Source: Odontocerum albicorne
Taxonomy: Eukaryota > Arthropoda > Insecta > Trichoptera > Odontoceridae
NCBI GenBank assembly: GCA_949825065.1
Contig: OX463846.1
Span: forward strand, 9,257,366-9,321,365
Direction: 5' to 3'
DNA: 64,000 bases
Shown here: piece by piece, positions 30,321-41,220 of the stretch
How positions within the stretch are numbered: position 1 is the stretch's first letter
How the letters are laid out: each line of letters opens with the position of its first letter
The notes under the pieces: generated by a model
The model's input: the letters and a program-made list of their open reading frames with translations, nothing else
Told to the model about the DNA's origin: nothing
Databases searched by the model: none
Program-made: the position numbers and the translations under genes

Positions 30321-31689
30321 TCAAAATATCGTAATCTTTGTCAGATATGTTAAAATATTCATGACTGCCACTAATTATAAATGTTTTTCGGAGTTGTTGC
30401 ATGGGTTCCGATTTTGGACCATTTCACAAGTAGACGAATCCTAAATTGACATACTAGTATAGTGGGAGTGAGCTATACGCCAGCTAGGTCCTGTACTAGT
30501 CACCATGAACATGAACACGTTACGGTCGTGAGATGAGGTGCCTTAGCTGGTTTAACGCGTGTTTAAAAAAAAAAATCTCAACCTAAATTTCATAACAGTT
30601 AGAATCTATCCGATGAAAGAGTAAGGCGTCCTACCATTGGACCGAGACTCTGAACAAGTTATTCACCACTTGGCGTGTTTACATTACGATCGCGAGTGTA
30701 GGTGGCTAGATGAGTGCTGCTTGCGAGCAAAATATATTCCCACTATGAAAATGAAAGCTGCAATGCCTTCGAAACATCATTTATGGCAATTCATTTCGTC
30801 AACTATGAAAAACGTTTTGAATTATCGAAATCTTGTCTGATAACTGATTTTAAAGGACAAAAAATTTCATATATTTTATTGAACAAAAAACAGTTTTTTT
30901 TTCATTCTATAAAAATTGTATTAAAAAATATTCTTTTTTTTTCTACAAATTCAATATGCATTCGTTAATTAAATTAATAACAACAAAATAAATAAATACT
31001 TTTATTTATTAATTTCTGTCTGTAATTTTGTAATATATTTTTGTAATATCTTTTTGTAATATATTTGTAATATCTTCCAACCAACCAGACAAAAGTAAAT
31101 GAAGCAAGTTGCGTGGTCGCATAAATCATTCAAATGACTATCCATCCCTACGAAATCCATAAACATATACGTGAGCACATGATCACGAACCCTACAAAGA
31201 TGGACAATCACTTGAACATTATTTTTCATATAAAGTGAGATATCATCAATCAAAAGGAAAGGAAAAGAAAAATCAGGAATTAAACACGTTATTTTACTGA
31301 CTAGAAATTAAGAGTTTTTTCAGTCGCTTCTTAAAGCATGCCAAGGACGGAACGAGTCTTATATTGGTTTGTAACTGATTCCAGTCTCACTGCATGGACA
31401 GTAAAGGACGACGTAAAGAAAGATGAGCGGTGAACTGGAAAGGCCAATAAACAATATCGAGATGTTTGAATGTGGAGGAAAGGAAAGTTATGTTTTCTCT
31501 GCAAGCCCTGCAAGAAACGCGGCGTGATGATCAGTATGTATGAGTTCATCGTCCTATTGTAATTTATAAAATATTTTAAAAAGAAATCGGTTCAACCTGA
31601 TCTTTTTATTCAATTTAACGATTTGAGGTGATTTTTTGGCTTTTGCACGTGGGTGAAACAACCTTCAGTGACCTTTTTTAGAACAAGTT
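30321..31689. other. Gene-free stretch with short element scraps
   Basis: At 30751-30774 lies the ATGAAAGCTGCAATGCCTTC, GAAAC core also seen at ~5774. At 31074-31102 a SINE-A scrap reads CTTCCAACCAACCAGACAAA. TTTTTGTAATATAT repeats four times at 31022-31070. The 72-codon minus frame at 31331-31549 is unrecognised. Confidence 0.5.
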
Positions 31690-31916
31690 CAGTACCCGGC
31701 GTTAAGTAATACACACCGGGCTTAAGAAGGAGACTGTCGGCTATAATCGGCTAGCTTCGGTTTTGTAGAGCGTCGTCTCTGTCGCACGATACGCTAACAG
31801 TCTGGCGACGGAACACGTATATGAATGACAAAGACGACGCTCTATAAAGCCGAAGTTAGCCGATTATGGCCGACAGTCTCTTTCTTAAGCCCTATGTGTA
31901 TTACCGCCGGATACTG
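31690..31916. mobile_element. Hairpin MITE, copy 2
   Basis: 227 bp, CAGTACCCGG to CCGGATACTG, right TA at 31917-31918; the left flank reads TT, so one duplication is mutated. The arms remain complementary over most of their length, with more mismatches than copy 1 (for example ACACACCGGGCTTAAGAAGG on the left). Loop GATACGCTAACAGTCTGG. Confidence 0.92.
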
Positions 31917-32159
31917 TACTGTCATTCCGTCCAATTTATGTTTGACCCAGGAAAGATTTTTACGTGATTTCTGACAAAAGCAAAATCTGACAAAACCTTC
32001 GTAGTTTGTGCTGATTAGAGTGAACTTTGATATTCGTTGTGCATATATTAAATATAATTAATTTATCTTGTAGAAGTATGTATTATTATTATTATTATTT
32101 CTGCCTGACTGACTCTCACTTCCATTCAAGAGGTTTCAGGTTTGATTGCCGATTGTACC
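31917..32159. other. Unassigned stretch with a short (ATT)n run
   Basis: A (TAT)n-like microsatellite (ATTATTATTATTATT) at 32082-32099 precedes the LINE fragment. Confidence 0.5.
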
Positions 32160-32440
32160 CGATAAAAACATAATGGACCGTGTTGCTGGCATGAAATGGC
32201 AATGGGCGGGTCACGTTGCAAGACAACGAAATGAAAGATGGGCACCCAGAGTCCTGAAATGGAGGCCGTGGGATATGAGAAAACCGATGGGACGGCCCCA
32301 TAAGTGGTGGGCTGACGACATTATCCCTGTCGTCGGTAGAAAATGGACGAGAAAAGCCCAAGACAGGGAAGCGTGGAAGATTTTAGAAGAGGCCTACATC
32401 CAGCAGTGGAGAGACGGCTGAAGAAGAAGAAGAAGACCCG
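32160..32440 (+). mobile_element. RTE-like LINE 3' end, family 6
   Basis: An open frame (to 32421) reads NIMDRVAGMKWQWAGHVARQ, RWAPRVLKWRPWD, MGRPHKWWADDI, RKAQDREAWKILEEAYIQQW and stops, followed by a GAAGAAGAAGAAG tail. This is the KWxWAGHVAR...GRPxxRWxDD...QDRxxWxxLxEAYxQQW C-terminus of RTE elements. The stop-free fragment of ~85 codons suggests recent insertion. Confidence 0.92.
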
Positions 32441-32999
32441 ATAAAAAATGTACATGAGGTTCAGTCTTGTAAACGAAGTCATCTTATTTCAATACTCACA
32501 AATGCTAGAGGTATGCTAGTATTGTTGCCTTTTCTCTTAATAGTATTGCTAACACATGTAGTAACGAATCACAAGTTATGTGCATACTAAAGTGATTCTA
32601 AGCCTGAAGGTTCGATTAATAGACCCGAAGAAAATGTTGTCTCCCGGCCATGTTCTTAGAAATATCAGAATCAACACTTTGAGTATGTTGAAGGGAGCAT
32701 ACGAATAAACAATCATGTCTTACTAGGTTTAAGCCTGTCCTAAGGCAAGAATTAAAAAAAAAATATGTACAATATTAAAAAATACCTATAGGATCAAAAT
32801 CAACCTTTTTAGCCTAGTAATCCCAAAAATATAAAAAAAAAGTGAGGATTCCCCCCCCCCTCACCTCTCCATCTGCAAAAACTAAAAATAAATGTGTTCG
32901 TTTTTCTTAGAAAATGTATCGTTTTCCTTATGTGCACGTGTTATTTTTATTTCCCCAATCTCGTAATATTTTCCTATTGTTCATAAAAACATACATACC
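32441..32999. other. Gene-free stretch, nothing recognised
   Basis: Poly-C run (CCCCCCCCCC) at 32850-32859; otherwise AT-rich. Confidence 0.5.
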
Positions 33000-33060
33000 A
33001 TCACGCCGATTGCGTGTCAGGGATGGAAGAGAACAGAGAGTGCCAAACTTTTCTATATAA
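33000..33060 (-). mobile_element. RTE-like family 1, 3'-terminal scrap
   Basis: ACATACCATCACGCCGATTG, CGTGTCAGGGATGGAAGAGA, AC AGAGAGTGCC, the reverse of the common GGCGTGATGGTATGT 3' end. Confidence 0.65.
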
Positions 33061-33086
33061 ACACACATATTTTCCTTCTTCTAACT

Positions 33087-33250
33087 AGCGTGAACTAGTA
33101 GATACAAGGAATGTATTCAAGCCCAAGGGTTTCGGATTCGATTCCCGTTAGTACCAATTTTTTTTAAAAAGCTTTTTATCAGGTATTCACTTCAGACTTG
33201 TTTAACTCCTTTCTGGTTGGCCGGAAGTGGTTACCATGACAATAAATCAA
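33087..33250 (+). mobile_element. SINE-A copy
   Basis: B-box-like GGATTCGATTCCCGTTAGTA, poly-T, AGACTTGTTTAACTCCTTTC, TGGTTGGCCGGAAGTGGTTA, CCATGACAATAAATC. Confidence 0.8.
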
Positions 33251-33535
33251 TCACGTTATATTGTAAAAAATGTCAAGTGTAACGAAATACAATCAAGTAA
33301 TCAATCACAGGTGGACAGAAATGATAACTAATATATTTCATCAGCTGTCTTCGAGTCGGTGACTGATGAGCGGTCCATCATGTAGTTGGATGACACTTGT
33401 TGATATATTACTTTATTGTAAGCATATTGTTGCATTTCAGCAAACAACACATAAACTCAAACTTAGTGTTTCGCTTACAAGGCGCTCCAAGATAAACAGT
33501 CACTAATTTAGCTGTTATCTTCCTCGAGCAGATTC
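33251..33535. other. Unassigned stretch
   Basis: No recognised feature. Confidence 0.4.
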
Positions 33536-33543
33536 GTCTAACC

Positions 33544-34205
33544 CAAAGATTCCCAAAGTAATCTATATGGACCCCCAAGGGTCGATTTTGACTTGCAGGG
33601 GGTCTATGTCAGTGAGAAAAGAAAATGGGGGTGCACGAGATGTAAATGGGTGTCCACGTGAGCGGATCCCATTTAGGCAGATCATCATCAATATTTAGGC
33701 GTTCCGTAAATGTCTTATTACACCTAACACAGATTGTGTGTACACAATACTTATACTAGACATAGAAAATACTTATATTATATATAGAAATCGAATGTAA
33801 ATCACTGAACGTGGAGATTTAAGACTTTACCTCAATAATTTAAAGCCAAATATTGAACCATTGCTATCAGAGCATCAGGTTCATCCCTCTCATTAACAGT
33901 ATTATTTGTGTATTAATTTTATGTAACAATTTTACTAGACTTTGATTCGTTTCGTTCCAAAGCCAATTTACTTGCATTTTGTGTGTTTTCGATAAGGGTA
34001 TGAATAAAAATTGTACCTACATGTTTTTCTTTTTTTACAATTGTCCACTCTACGAAAAACCTTATCAAGGTGAACAGCACTGTGTCAGCTGTCAAAAACA
34101 CATTTGAAGTTAATTAGTTTAGGAAAATTCAATATTAGGCAGGCAGGGGGTCTACGGAAAACAAAAAAAGAATCGGCAAGTAGCGAAAAATTTTGGGAAA
34201 CTATG
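33544..34205. mobile_element. Probable hAT-type MITE
   Basis: Termini CAAAGATTCCCAAAGT and ATTTTGGGAAACTATG are inverse to each other, with a further inverted pair GGACCCCCAAG / CAGGGGGTC inside. Eight-bp flanks GTCTAACC (33536-33543) and CTCTATCT (34206-34213) agree at five of eight positions, near the nTCTAGAn hAT preference. No transposase. An old copy. Confidence 0.6.
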
Positions 34206-34332
34206 CTCTATCTATAACTTTTTGTTTGATTTCTTACCTGAAAATACAGTGAAACCTAAAATAGACTAAAATTTACACTCTAATTTCTACTGTAAGTATT
34301 ATAAATCACAGGGTATTAAAAAAAACTTTGTG

Positions 34333-34520
34333 TTGTATTGTATTTCATTTTCGTTGTATACAGTACAATCCCTGGCGGGATTAGAAATCTGTGGCAATCT
34401 CTTGTACGAAACCAAAAAAGATATAAAAGATATGTGAAAATACTGACTGAAATCAATAACAATCAGCAAATACCAGATTGGAAAACAAACGTATTACCAA
34501 ATAAATCACGAAGGTCGTCT
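34333..34520 (-). mobile_element. SINE-A copy
   Basis: Tail on plus reads TTTCGTTGTATACAGTACAA, TCCCTGGCGGGATTAG, then GTGGCAATCTCTTGTACGAA, and a degraded head ending ATCACGAAGGTCGTC. Confidence 0.8.
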
Positions 34521-35144
34521 TTATTGTACAGTGTTAAATGTGATAGGATTATTATCCTGTGATAATAGTTTTCAACTACAAAGAAAAATGTTTCAATAAT
34601 TTGTTTTGAGCGATTGGAGAAAGATTTTAATTATTGATATTTTAGCGATTTGTATTCAGTGTCAGTCTCGCTATGGAGCTCAATTATCGATCTTTAAGCA
34701 AAAAAATTCAACAAAAATATGATAAAAAAACTCATTTGTTTAATGGATAAAATACAATAAAAAATCAGGCAAAACACATTAGTTCAATGAAGGTAGAAGT
34801 AATGTTTTTAAGTCGCTGTTTGAAAATATATTACCTTGAATGAATAAACGAATCACTTGACTTATTATAAGGTTTTGGAATCAAATAAAAAACAACAATA
34901 TGATGCCATTTTGGATAATGAATAATATTTATAAACAAGAGTAACACAGAACTGCACACACATGTACGGCACAGCGATACAGTTTGCTATAAGAGCTCGC
35001 AAAATGCACCTTAAAACGAAAAATGACTGCCTCACAACAGTTCTACCGGCGACACTGCACTTTGCAGACAGCTATCCACTATAATAACAACTGCATTGAA
35101 GAAAAAACTAGTAAATGAAAAATATATATAATTTAATTTGCATA
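34521..35144. other. AT-rich stretch, nothing recognised
   Basis: No array, element end or coding motif identified. Confidence 0.45.
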
Positions 35145-35420
35145 CGTATATACCATCACGCCATTTTCCTGTCAGGTTAGACAATAAGGACTGAGTACCA
35201 GAATTCACCTCTTCTACATCCATGCATCTTGTCATACAACTTCTACGATTTCTCTGACTTTTTATGTTTACTTTTTTCAAAATATCGTTCACTTGATCCA
35301 ATCATACTTTCCGTAGTCTTCCTTATACAATTGCATTATTTATTGTTAGAATTTCTTCATTAATTCGTTTTACATACCCAAACCATCTTAGATTGCTATT
35401 TTTGATATTATTTATAATTT
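35145..35420 (-). mobile_element. RTE-like family 1 fragment
   Basis: The minus frame encodes DQVNDILKKVNIKSQRNRRS, CMTRCMDVEEVNS and LTGKWRDGI, the C-terminal end of family 1 ORF2. The 3' end is ACCATCACGCCATTTTCCTG on plus. Confidence 0.85.
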
Positions 35421-35451
35421 ATGTATTTATTTCACACTTCATTGTAAAAAT

Positions 35452-35515
35452 AATCTGGCGGGATTATTGCCAGGCGGCAATCTCTTCCAATCAACCAGAC
35501 AAAAGCAAATAAGCT
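35452..35515 (-). mobile_element. SINE-A tail fragment
   Basis: TCTGGCGGGATTATTGCCAG, GCGGCAATCTCTTCCAATCA, ACCAGACAAAAG. Confidence 0.75.
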
Positions 35516-35928
35516 TTAACCCTAATCACTAATTTCTTCTTAGCGTTAACGAAAGAAAAATGCATATTTTATTCATTTTGTTTTTGTATTGATTTTTGCA
35601 AATAATAAGTTTTCCGTGGTGTAGCCGTACTGAGCTGGACAAAGAATACTGAATATTGAACAGCGGACAGTACCGAGTGAACCATTGACTGCTCCTGCTG
35701 GCTCATCATTACACTGCGCATAATAATTGCCGTGTGGTTCACCTAACATACACATTAACCGACCCAATCATTTGCCGACTCGCAATTTAATTTTTTCGAA
35801 TGAAGTTTACATGACATAACATATTCTTCAGTTTTACCGCAAATTTCGTGAAAAAAGGTTGTTAACGACTTACCGTAAACTGATAACTATGTCAGTTTTA
35901 GGTGTATAGAACACATTTAGAGTGGTTA
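35516..35928. other. Unassigned stretch
   Basis: A 64-codon minus frame at 35767-35573 shows no known motif or splice support. Confidence 0.4.
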
Positions 35929-36181
35929 CAGTACCGGGCGGTAAGTAATACACATCGGGCTTAAGAAAGAGACTGTCGGTCATAATCGGATAACTTCGGT
36001 TTTGTAGAGCGTCGTCTCTGTCGCACGATGCGTTAACAGTCCGGTCCGGTAATGACTGATAAATCGCGACGGAACACGTGTATGAATGATAGAGATGACG
36101 CTATACAAAGCCGAAGTTAGCCGATTATGGCCCACAGTCTCTTTCTTAAGCCCGATGTGTATTACTTACCGTCGGGTACTG
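35929..36181. mobile_element. Hairpin MITE, copy 3
   Basis: 253 bp, CAGTACCGGG to GGGTACTG, TA at 35927-35928 and 36182-36183. The uninterrupted arm contains GGGCTTAAGAAAGAG, the TTAA site invaded in copy 1. The loop is longer than in the other copies (CGTTAACAGTCCGGTCCGGT, AATGACTGATAAATCGCG). Confidence 0.95.
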
Positions 36182-36334
36182 TACTTCTGGTTGATTGGAA
36201 GAAATTAATAAAACTCTGCCAGATTGTTTAGTACACCACGGAAGTATTAAATAAAAATATACAATAGCACCAGGACCTATTGTTTATAATAAAAAGGGTT
36301 GTAACTATACAGTACTCGAATATTAATAATAAAT

Positions 36335-37235
36335 GGATAATTTATAAAGCTCCGTTTAGAAAGAAGACTCCCTTCAAGGGCGCTCTAATTTGAGATTCAA
36401 TCCAACTCTTATTGGCAAACTAAAAATGTTACAAAATAAATATTTATTTATTTAATTAATGACACAATAGTGTCTTTTATATACAAATGAACATGTGACA
36501 AGTTATACAAGTACTTAAAATAATTGACAAAATATACAAAACTTTGTCAACTAACATGAAGACACAAAAAGCAGTAGTAATAATAAATTACAAAGTCATT
36601 GTTTTAAATTGTTCAATAATAATATGTATATTTATGGTAAGTTCAACATATGTACGAGTATGTATATCACAAAATATTACCAAATTTTACCAAGTAGACT
36701 TACGTAATTGTCGAAGACTTGTTTTATAGTGGTAAAGAACTTAGATTTGTTTTTAGTAGAACAACGCTTACGTAGAACAAGAATAATTGGATTTTTCGAG
36801 AATTTTATGGATAGATCTTGAGATATAGAAAACACATGGGCTCACTTATAGAACGAGATGCAAGCTGCTTTGGAGAATCGAAACCTTCCACATGTTGATG
36901 CAGGATTACTCAACTCAGGAGGCAAATTATTGTCCTTAATATATACATAAGTTTTGTGTAGGAATAGGAAGGTGTTGGCTGCAGCCAATATATTAAGTAC
37001 TTCCCCGCATGTGCATATATTTAAAAATACATATTTGGCAAAAAAAAAACTCAAAAAACTTATCAAGGCAAAATTAACTAATAAAAACCCTTTTTAGATC
37101 TTCCACTATGTGCTTTACGTGTAGTGTAAGTGTGTAGTGTTCATATATAATCATGAATTTTGATAACATCTCCAAAAAAGGGTTGTCTTAGAGCGCTTCC
37201 TAAATCTGCACGCACAACCCATATCTCTAATACTT
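36335..37235 (+). repeat. Repeat G, split by a LINE fragment
   Basis: The proximal part 36335-36440 (TTTATAAAGCTCCGTTTAGA, TTCAAGGGCGCTCTAATTTG, AACTAAAAATGTTACAAAAT) and distal part 36930-37235 (GTGTAGGAATAGGAAGGTGT, TGGCTGCAGCCAATATATTA, GATCTTCCACTATGTGC, TAGTGTTCATATATAATCAT, TGTCTTAGAGCGCTTCCTAA) follow the family order with ~490 bp of foreign DNA between. Confidence 0.65.
36441..36925 (-). mobile_element. LINE 3' end nested in repeat G
   Basis: Begins with ATATTTATTTATTTAATTAA (A-rich tail on minus). On minus it encodes RFRFSKAACISFYK and then a K-rich stretch (LRKRCSTKNKSKFF) resembling the final ORF2 residues of CR1/Jockey-like LINEs. The assignment rests on tail plus position and is moderate. 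Confidence 0.45.
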
Positions 37236-37287
37236 GTAAAATACGTTTAAAACAACTAAAAGAGAGCAGGAAAAAAACCTTGTTATA

Positions 37288-37920
37288 ATTTATTTTATTT
37301 ATTTATTATTACACATGACAAGAAATATACACAATTCAAGAAAAACAACAGGTAATTTGATTTGGGCATACAATTTTAATGGATCTGGGTTTGTTGCCTT
37401 TCATTTGTCGTATCCCCAGTAAACTAGGCTTTTGCCTGTATCTCACTGAGGATATTTAGCATGAAAAAAAAATCGATACTTCTTTCCGATTTTTGATTAC
37501 ACAAAAACAAAACCCCGTTGCACGCTCTCATCAACCTGACAAACAGTGACACTCAACTACAACTGGAAACATCTTGCGAAATTCAACTCCTCACACATCA
37601 TCACTCCAGAAAGACCAAAAATATTCATCCCACACTATACCGCACACAATCACAAATCCCCTCCACTCGGCATTCATCCTGAAAGCCCAAGTACTCAAAA
37701 TCCTGTCGCAATAACAACCACGCTCCGATCGACTGTCTAAATGGTTTTCCTACCTTTACCTTTATTGAAGTAGGCACGCCATTGTATGTAATGGGAGCCA
37801 AATAAGCATATTGCCTTTGGGCAAAAGAGGTTTTAACTCTAGGGATGGTGAACATTTCATTAGTTGCCATGCGTGTCATGTGTGTCTGCTGAGTCTGCAT
37901 CTTCCCTTCCTCTCGATGGT
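37288..37920 (-). mobile_element. LINE 3' end with ORF2 C-terminus
   Basis: The minus frame (from 37900) reads MTRMATNEMFTIPRVKTSFA, QRQYAYLAPITYNGVP. This fits the VPRxRTxxxQxxxxYxAPxxxNxLP motif at the C-terminus of CR1/Jockey-like ORF2. It is followed on minus by the 3' UTR shared with 27405-27772 and a TTTA-repeat tail at 37288-37300. Confidence 0.75.
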
Positions 37921-38917
37921 AGTGCCAGAGAATGGATTTGAGATGTAAATTGGCTATGTTCAGGACCTAATACTCTCTGAAAAGCTCCGCCGTGGGATAC
38001 CGAGCAGTGATATCGTTAATTTATAAAGTTATTTTATTGACTATTTTTTACAGGGTGATGATATGTTAATACAAACATATTGTTTTTTTTATGGATATCA
38101 GGTAATACAATTATAAATAATATAATTTTATATAATATAATATACTTAGAACTCTGTATAATTATTGCCTGCATTATAACAGGTATTAATGCCCAGTGTA
38201 ACTTGGCGGCCGTAATGTGACGATTATCATTCAGGCCGTAATATAGCGGTTAGATTCACATTTTTATTTTGCTACATTTGCTAGCATAATCTGTGTATAA
38301 TAAATACAATTCCATTAGATTCGAAAGAAATTCTACTTTGTATTATTTTCTTGCTGGGGAATACAATGTGCACTACGTAATATAATTATAGGTACGCTAA
38401 ATTTGGGCATTAGCTACATCAAATACAATCTGATGCAAAAAAAATCTATTAATGTCCCTGCAGCACGGGTCAAATAAATATAAACTCAACAAACTTACTA
38501 GTTATGTAAATTTTTAATTATCACTTCACAATTACAATTATATACACAGCTATATGTGTCATGTGTATTTACTTATATAAACTATATAAGTAAATACACA
38601 TTACACAATTACTGTAATGGTAATTATTATATTTTAAAATTTCTATCAATATAAAGAAACAATAATTCATGAAGTCAAGACATGAATATTTGTTTTTTTT
38701 TTTTCGAGAGTATGATTACAAATAATGACCTGGTGTGTAGGTCGCTTTACAACAATAAAACACGACACATGTCCACAATTATTGTTTGAATCCGCCGTTA
38801 TAAATTCTTAGAAATTCAGATAAACATAATCGTCAATAGTTATGTGTTGAAATTTTAACTCATTGTTTAAAATTAATGACTGTTAATTTATTATCATTAA
38901 AAAATAAATCTATTTTT
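37921..38917. other. Gene-free AT-rich stretch
   Basis: A perfect-looking palindrome TATATAAGTAAATACACA follows its inverse TGTGTATTTACTTATATAA (about 38560-38600). A short GGCGGCCGTAATGTGACGAT scrap at 38207 resembles a SINE-B head. Nothing else. Confidence 0.45.
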
Positions 38918-39030
38918 TGCTAAGTTAACTATCTTCATGAATTTTTGTTAACTTAACTATCTTCATGAATTTTTGCTAACTTAACTATCTTCATGAATTT
39001 TTGCTAACTTAACTATCTTCATGAATTTTA
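38918..39030. repeat. 28-bp tandem repeat, 4 copies
   Basis: GCTAACTTAACTATCTTCAT plus GAATTTTT; ATCTTCATGA at 38931, 38959, 38987 and 39015. Confidence 0.95.
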
Positions 39031-39104
39031 ATTTCTGCAAATATTTTTGCTCATAACATGATTGAAAATATCTTATTTATTCTTTTTTTAATATTTGGTC
39101 TTAA

Positions 39105-39750
39105 CCCTTCCTTCCCTGTGATGTGTAACTAGTACACATTGCTTCGAAAACTTTAGTATCTCTATGAATATAATCAATACTAGGTTCAGATTTTAGGTAT
39201 TCCTCCGTTATACATTTACGCATTGAATGAAAAAAATAATATTAATAATAATTAGCACTTATCGGCCACATCAGAGATATTTTGTGAAAATCGGGAATAA
39301 ATTCACCAATACAATCAAACGTGTGCCAGTGTGTGACGTAGGTTTATTAATCCTAAACAAAAGCTATGGGTGAGGAAACGACGCTATTCACGTCTCACTC
39401 TCACTCTACTTCGGTATATGGGAACGCAAGAATAGAATCTCAGTTCGCAATTATGTTTCTTCCTTCGAGGTATAAAAGTCCGAGACCGAGTCCTGTCTCA
39501 GGTCTAAGTAGCTTTCGAGTATCCATTTGAGGTGGTCTCTCCGCCCGTTTTGTGAACGTCGGCCGATGTTTTTTTCAGGTTTACAGAAATTAAATTTCAA
39601 TTATTATCACTTTTGACTTCAAATTTTATTAATTCAAGCGATTGGCCATGAATATTCTTATTTTTCCGATTTTAAATCACTCATTTTTACATGTGTATTG
39701 AATACACAGCACCGTAACACGTGGATCTTTTTAGCACAGCAAGGGAAAGG
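39105..39750. mobile_element. piggyBac-like MITE, copy 3
   Basis: 646 bp, CCCTTCCTTCCCTGTGATGT to GCACAGCAAGGGAAAGG, TTAA at 39101-39104 and 39751-39754. Contains an extra block absent from copy 2 (ATGTTTCTTCCTTCGAGGTA, TAAAAGTCCGAGACCGAGTC), which is TATA-like. Confidence 0.93.
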
Positions 39751-39754
39751 TTAA

Positions 39755-40320
39755 AAAAAACAAAAACTTACCAAGGAAGACGAACTACAAAATTGTGTAG
39801 ATCGTAGAGAAAGGTTAAGTGCTCCTAAGCTGGAGTTATTCGTTAGCTTTACTTTTGTTAGTTCAGAATATATTTGCACTACTTAACTTATTTATTATAT
39901 CACTGAAGTGATTAAAAATCAATGTGAACTTAAAACTATTTTATTGAATAATATGAAGAAGAATACTCTGAGAAAGTTTGGGCATGTAGAACGAATGAAT
40001 GAAGGATGAATAACAAAACAAATAGGCAGTGCAAATTTTATTTCATTATTTCGAATTTTTCTCTGCGTCGATAATTCAATCCCTCTCGCCGTTATGTGTG
40101 ACCAAATAAAGTCCCCGTGCAGCTCGATCTACACTATAAGTCCAAACTTTGTTTCATTTTTATGAGTGTGACGTCACACAGTGACGAAGAAGGTATTGTC
40201 CAAAGTGACTACTTCTCCGGCAGCGACACTAGAGTGAAAAAAATATTAACGACGACGAACTTAGGGCCCGACGTCACGGGAGAAGTAAAATTACTCGAAT
40301 CGCAGTAAATATACTTCTAG
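39755..40320. other. Mixed stretch: family 1 LINE scrap and an LTR-like segment
   Basis: 39940-40035 (plus) matches RTE-like family 1 (AAGTTTGGGCATGTAGAACG, AATGAATGAAGGATGAATAA). 40065-40320 is more GC-rich (CCAAATAAAGTCCCCGTGCA, ACGTCACACAGTGACGAAGA, GACGTCACGGGAGAAG), with AATAAAG just before GTCCCCGTGC and a short acidic frame SVTSHSDEEGIVQSDYFSG. It could be an R-U5 remnant of an LTR element; no paired LTR is seen. Confidence 0.4.
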
Positions 40321-40604
40321 AGTCAATTACGTCCAAACAGCCCATCAAGTTGCCAGTACTTTAACAAAAAACTTCGAATGCAGGAAAACTATCTTTTGAC
40401 ACCACTAGATCTAAGTATAGTAACTTATCGGTCCAAACGATAATGTAAATCTCTCACATTTCACTAAAAATTTTGTGAAAAAATATGTGGTTGCCTGGAA
40501 GAGGTTGCCAGTTGTCAATAAAACTCACCATACTGTACATTGTGAAATTAAGTTTTGCGTTTTAAAAAGGAGAGGTATTCTGGATTATTCAATTAAATTG
40601 GAAA
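40321..40604. other. Unassigned stretch
   Basis: No recognised feature. Confidence 0.4.
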
Positions 40605-40690
40605 GGGACGTTTATATTGCGCCATTTAGAGAGTAAACTCTCCTCAAGGGCCCTCTAACTCTCGATTCGAACCCACTAATATAATATTAA
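40605..40690 (+). repeat. Repeat G, proximal fragment
   Basis: TTTATATTGCGCCATTTAGA, GAGTAAACTCTCCTCAAGGG, CCCTCTAACTCTCGATTCGA, ACCCACTA. Confidence 0.75.
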
Positions 40691-40740
40691 ACAAGTCTGG
40701 CAGTTGTGGCAGCGCACGAACGAATTATTTAGAACACTTT

Positions 40741-40935
40741 CTTTACATACAGTACAACCTTATAGAATTATTTCCATGTGAGAATCTCATTCAACCTATC
40801 AGAATAATGTGTATGATGCATTAAGTGAAAATTAGACTGAAAACTTTTTTTAAATGGGTTCCAGCGAGAATCGACACCGCAACCTACGGATCGGGAGACA
40901 GGTGCCCTACCAACTAGGCCATGGAGGTCGTCAAA
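40741..40935 (-). mobile_element. SINE-A copy with intact head
   Basis: On minus: ATGGCCTAGTTGGTAGGGCA (A-box region), GTCTCCCGATCCGTAGGTTG, CGGTGTCGATTCTCGCTGGA (B-box region), ACCCATTT, then a diverged body and the tail GGTTGTACTGTATG. Confidence 0.9.
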
Positions 40936-41220
40936 ATATCGTTTCTTTAATATGGCACCTAACCTAACCTACGGATTGGGAGACAGGTGTCTTACCAACT
41001 AGGCCATGGAGGTCGTCAAAATGTCGTTTCTTTAATAGGGCACATAACCTAACCTACGGATTGGGAGATAGGTGTCTTACCAACTAGGCCATGGAGGTCG
41101 TCAAAATGTCGTTTCTTTAATAGGGCACCTAACCTAACCTACGGATTGGGAGACAGGTGCCCTACCAACTAGGCCACGGAGGTCGTCCAAATGTCGTTTC
41201 TTTAATAGGGCACCATAAAC
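40881..41220 (-). repeat. 85-bp tandem array made from the SINE-A head, 4 copies
   Basis: AACCTACGGA at 40881, 40966, 41051 and 41136, exactly 85 bp apart. Each unit holds the tRNA-like half of SINE-A (on minus GGCCTAGTTGGTAAGACACC, TGTCTCCCAATCCGTAGGTT) plus ~25 bp of flank (TCGTTTCTTTAATAGGGCAC). The first unit is continuous with the full SINE-A. The A-box-like segment is kept in each unit; the B-box region is complete only in the first. Confidence 0.95.

Noticed and set aside
40065..40320. Retrovirus-like or LTR retrotransposon start
   Set aside because: No paired LTR, primer-binding site or gag/pol motif; kept only as a low-confidence LTR-like remark.
40881..41220. tRNA gene cluster
   Set aside because: Exact 85-bp period includes non-tRNA flank and continues from a SINE; later units lack the full B-box region.
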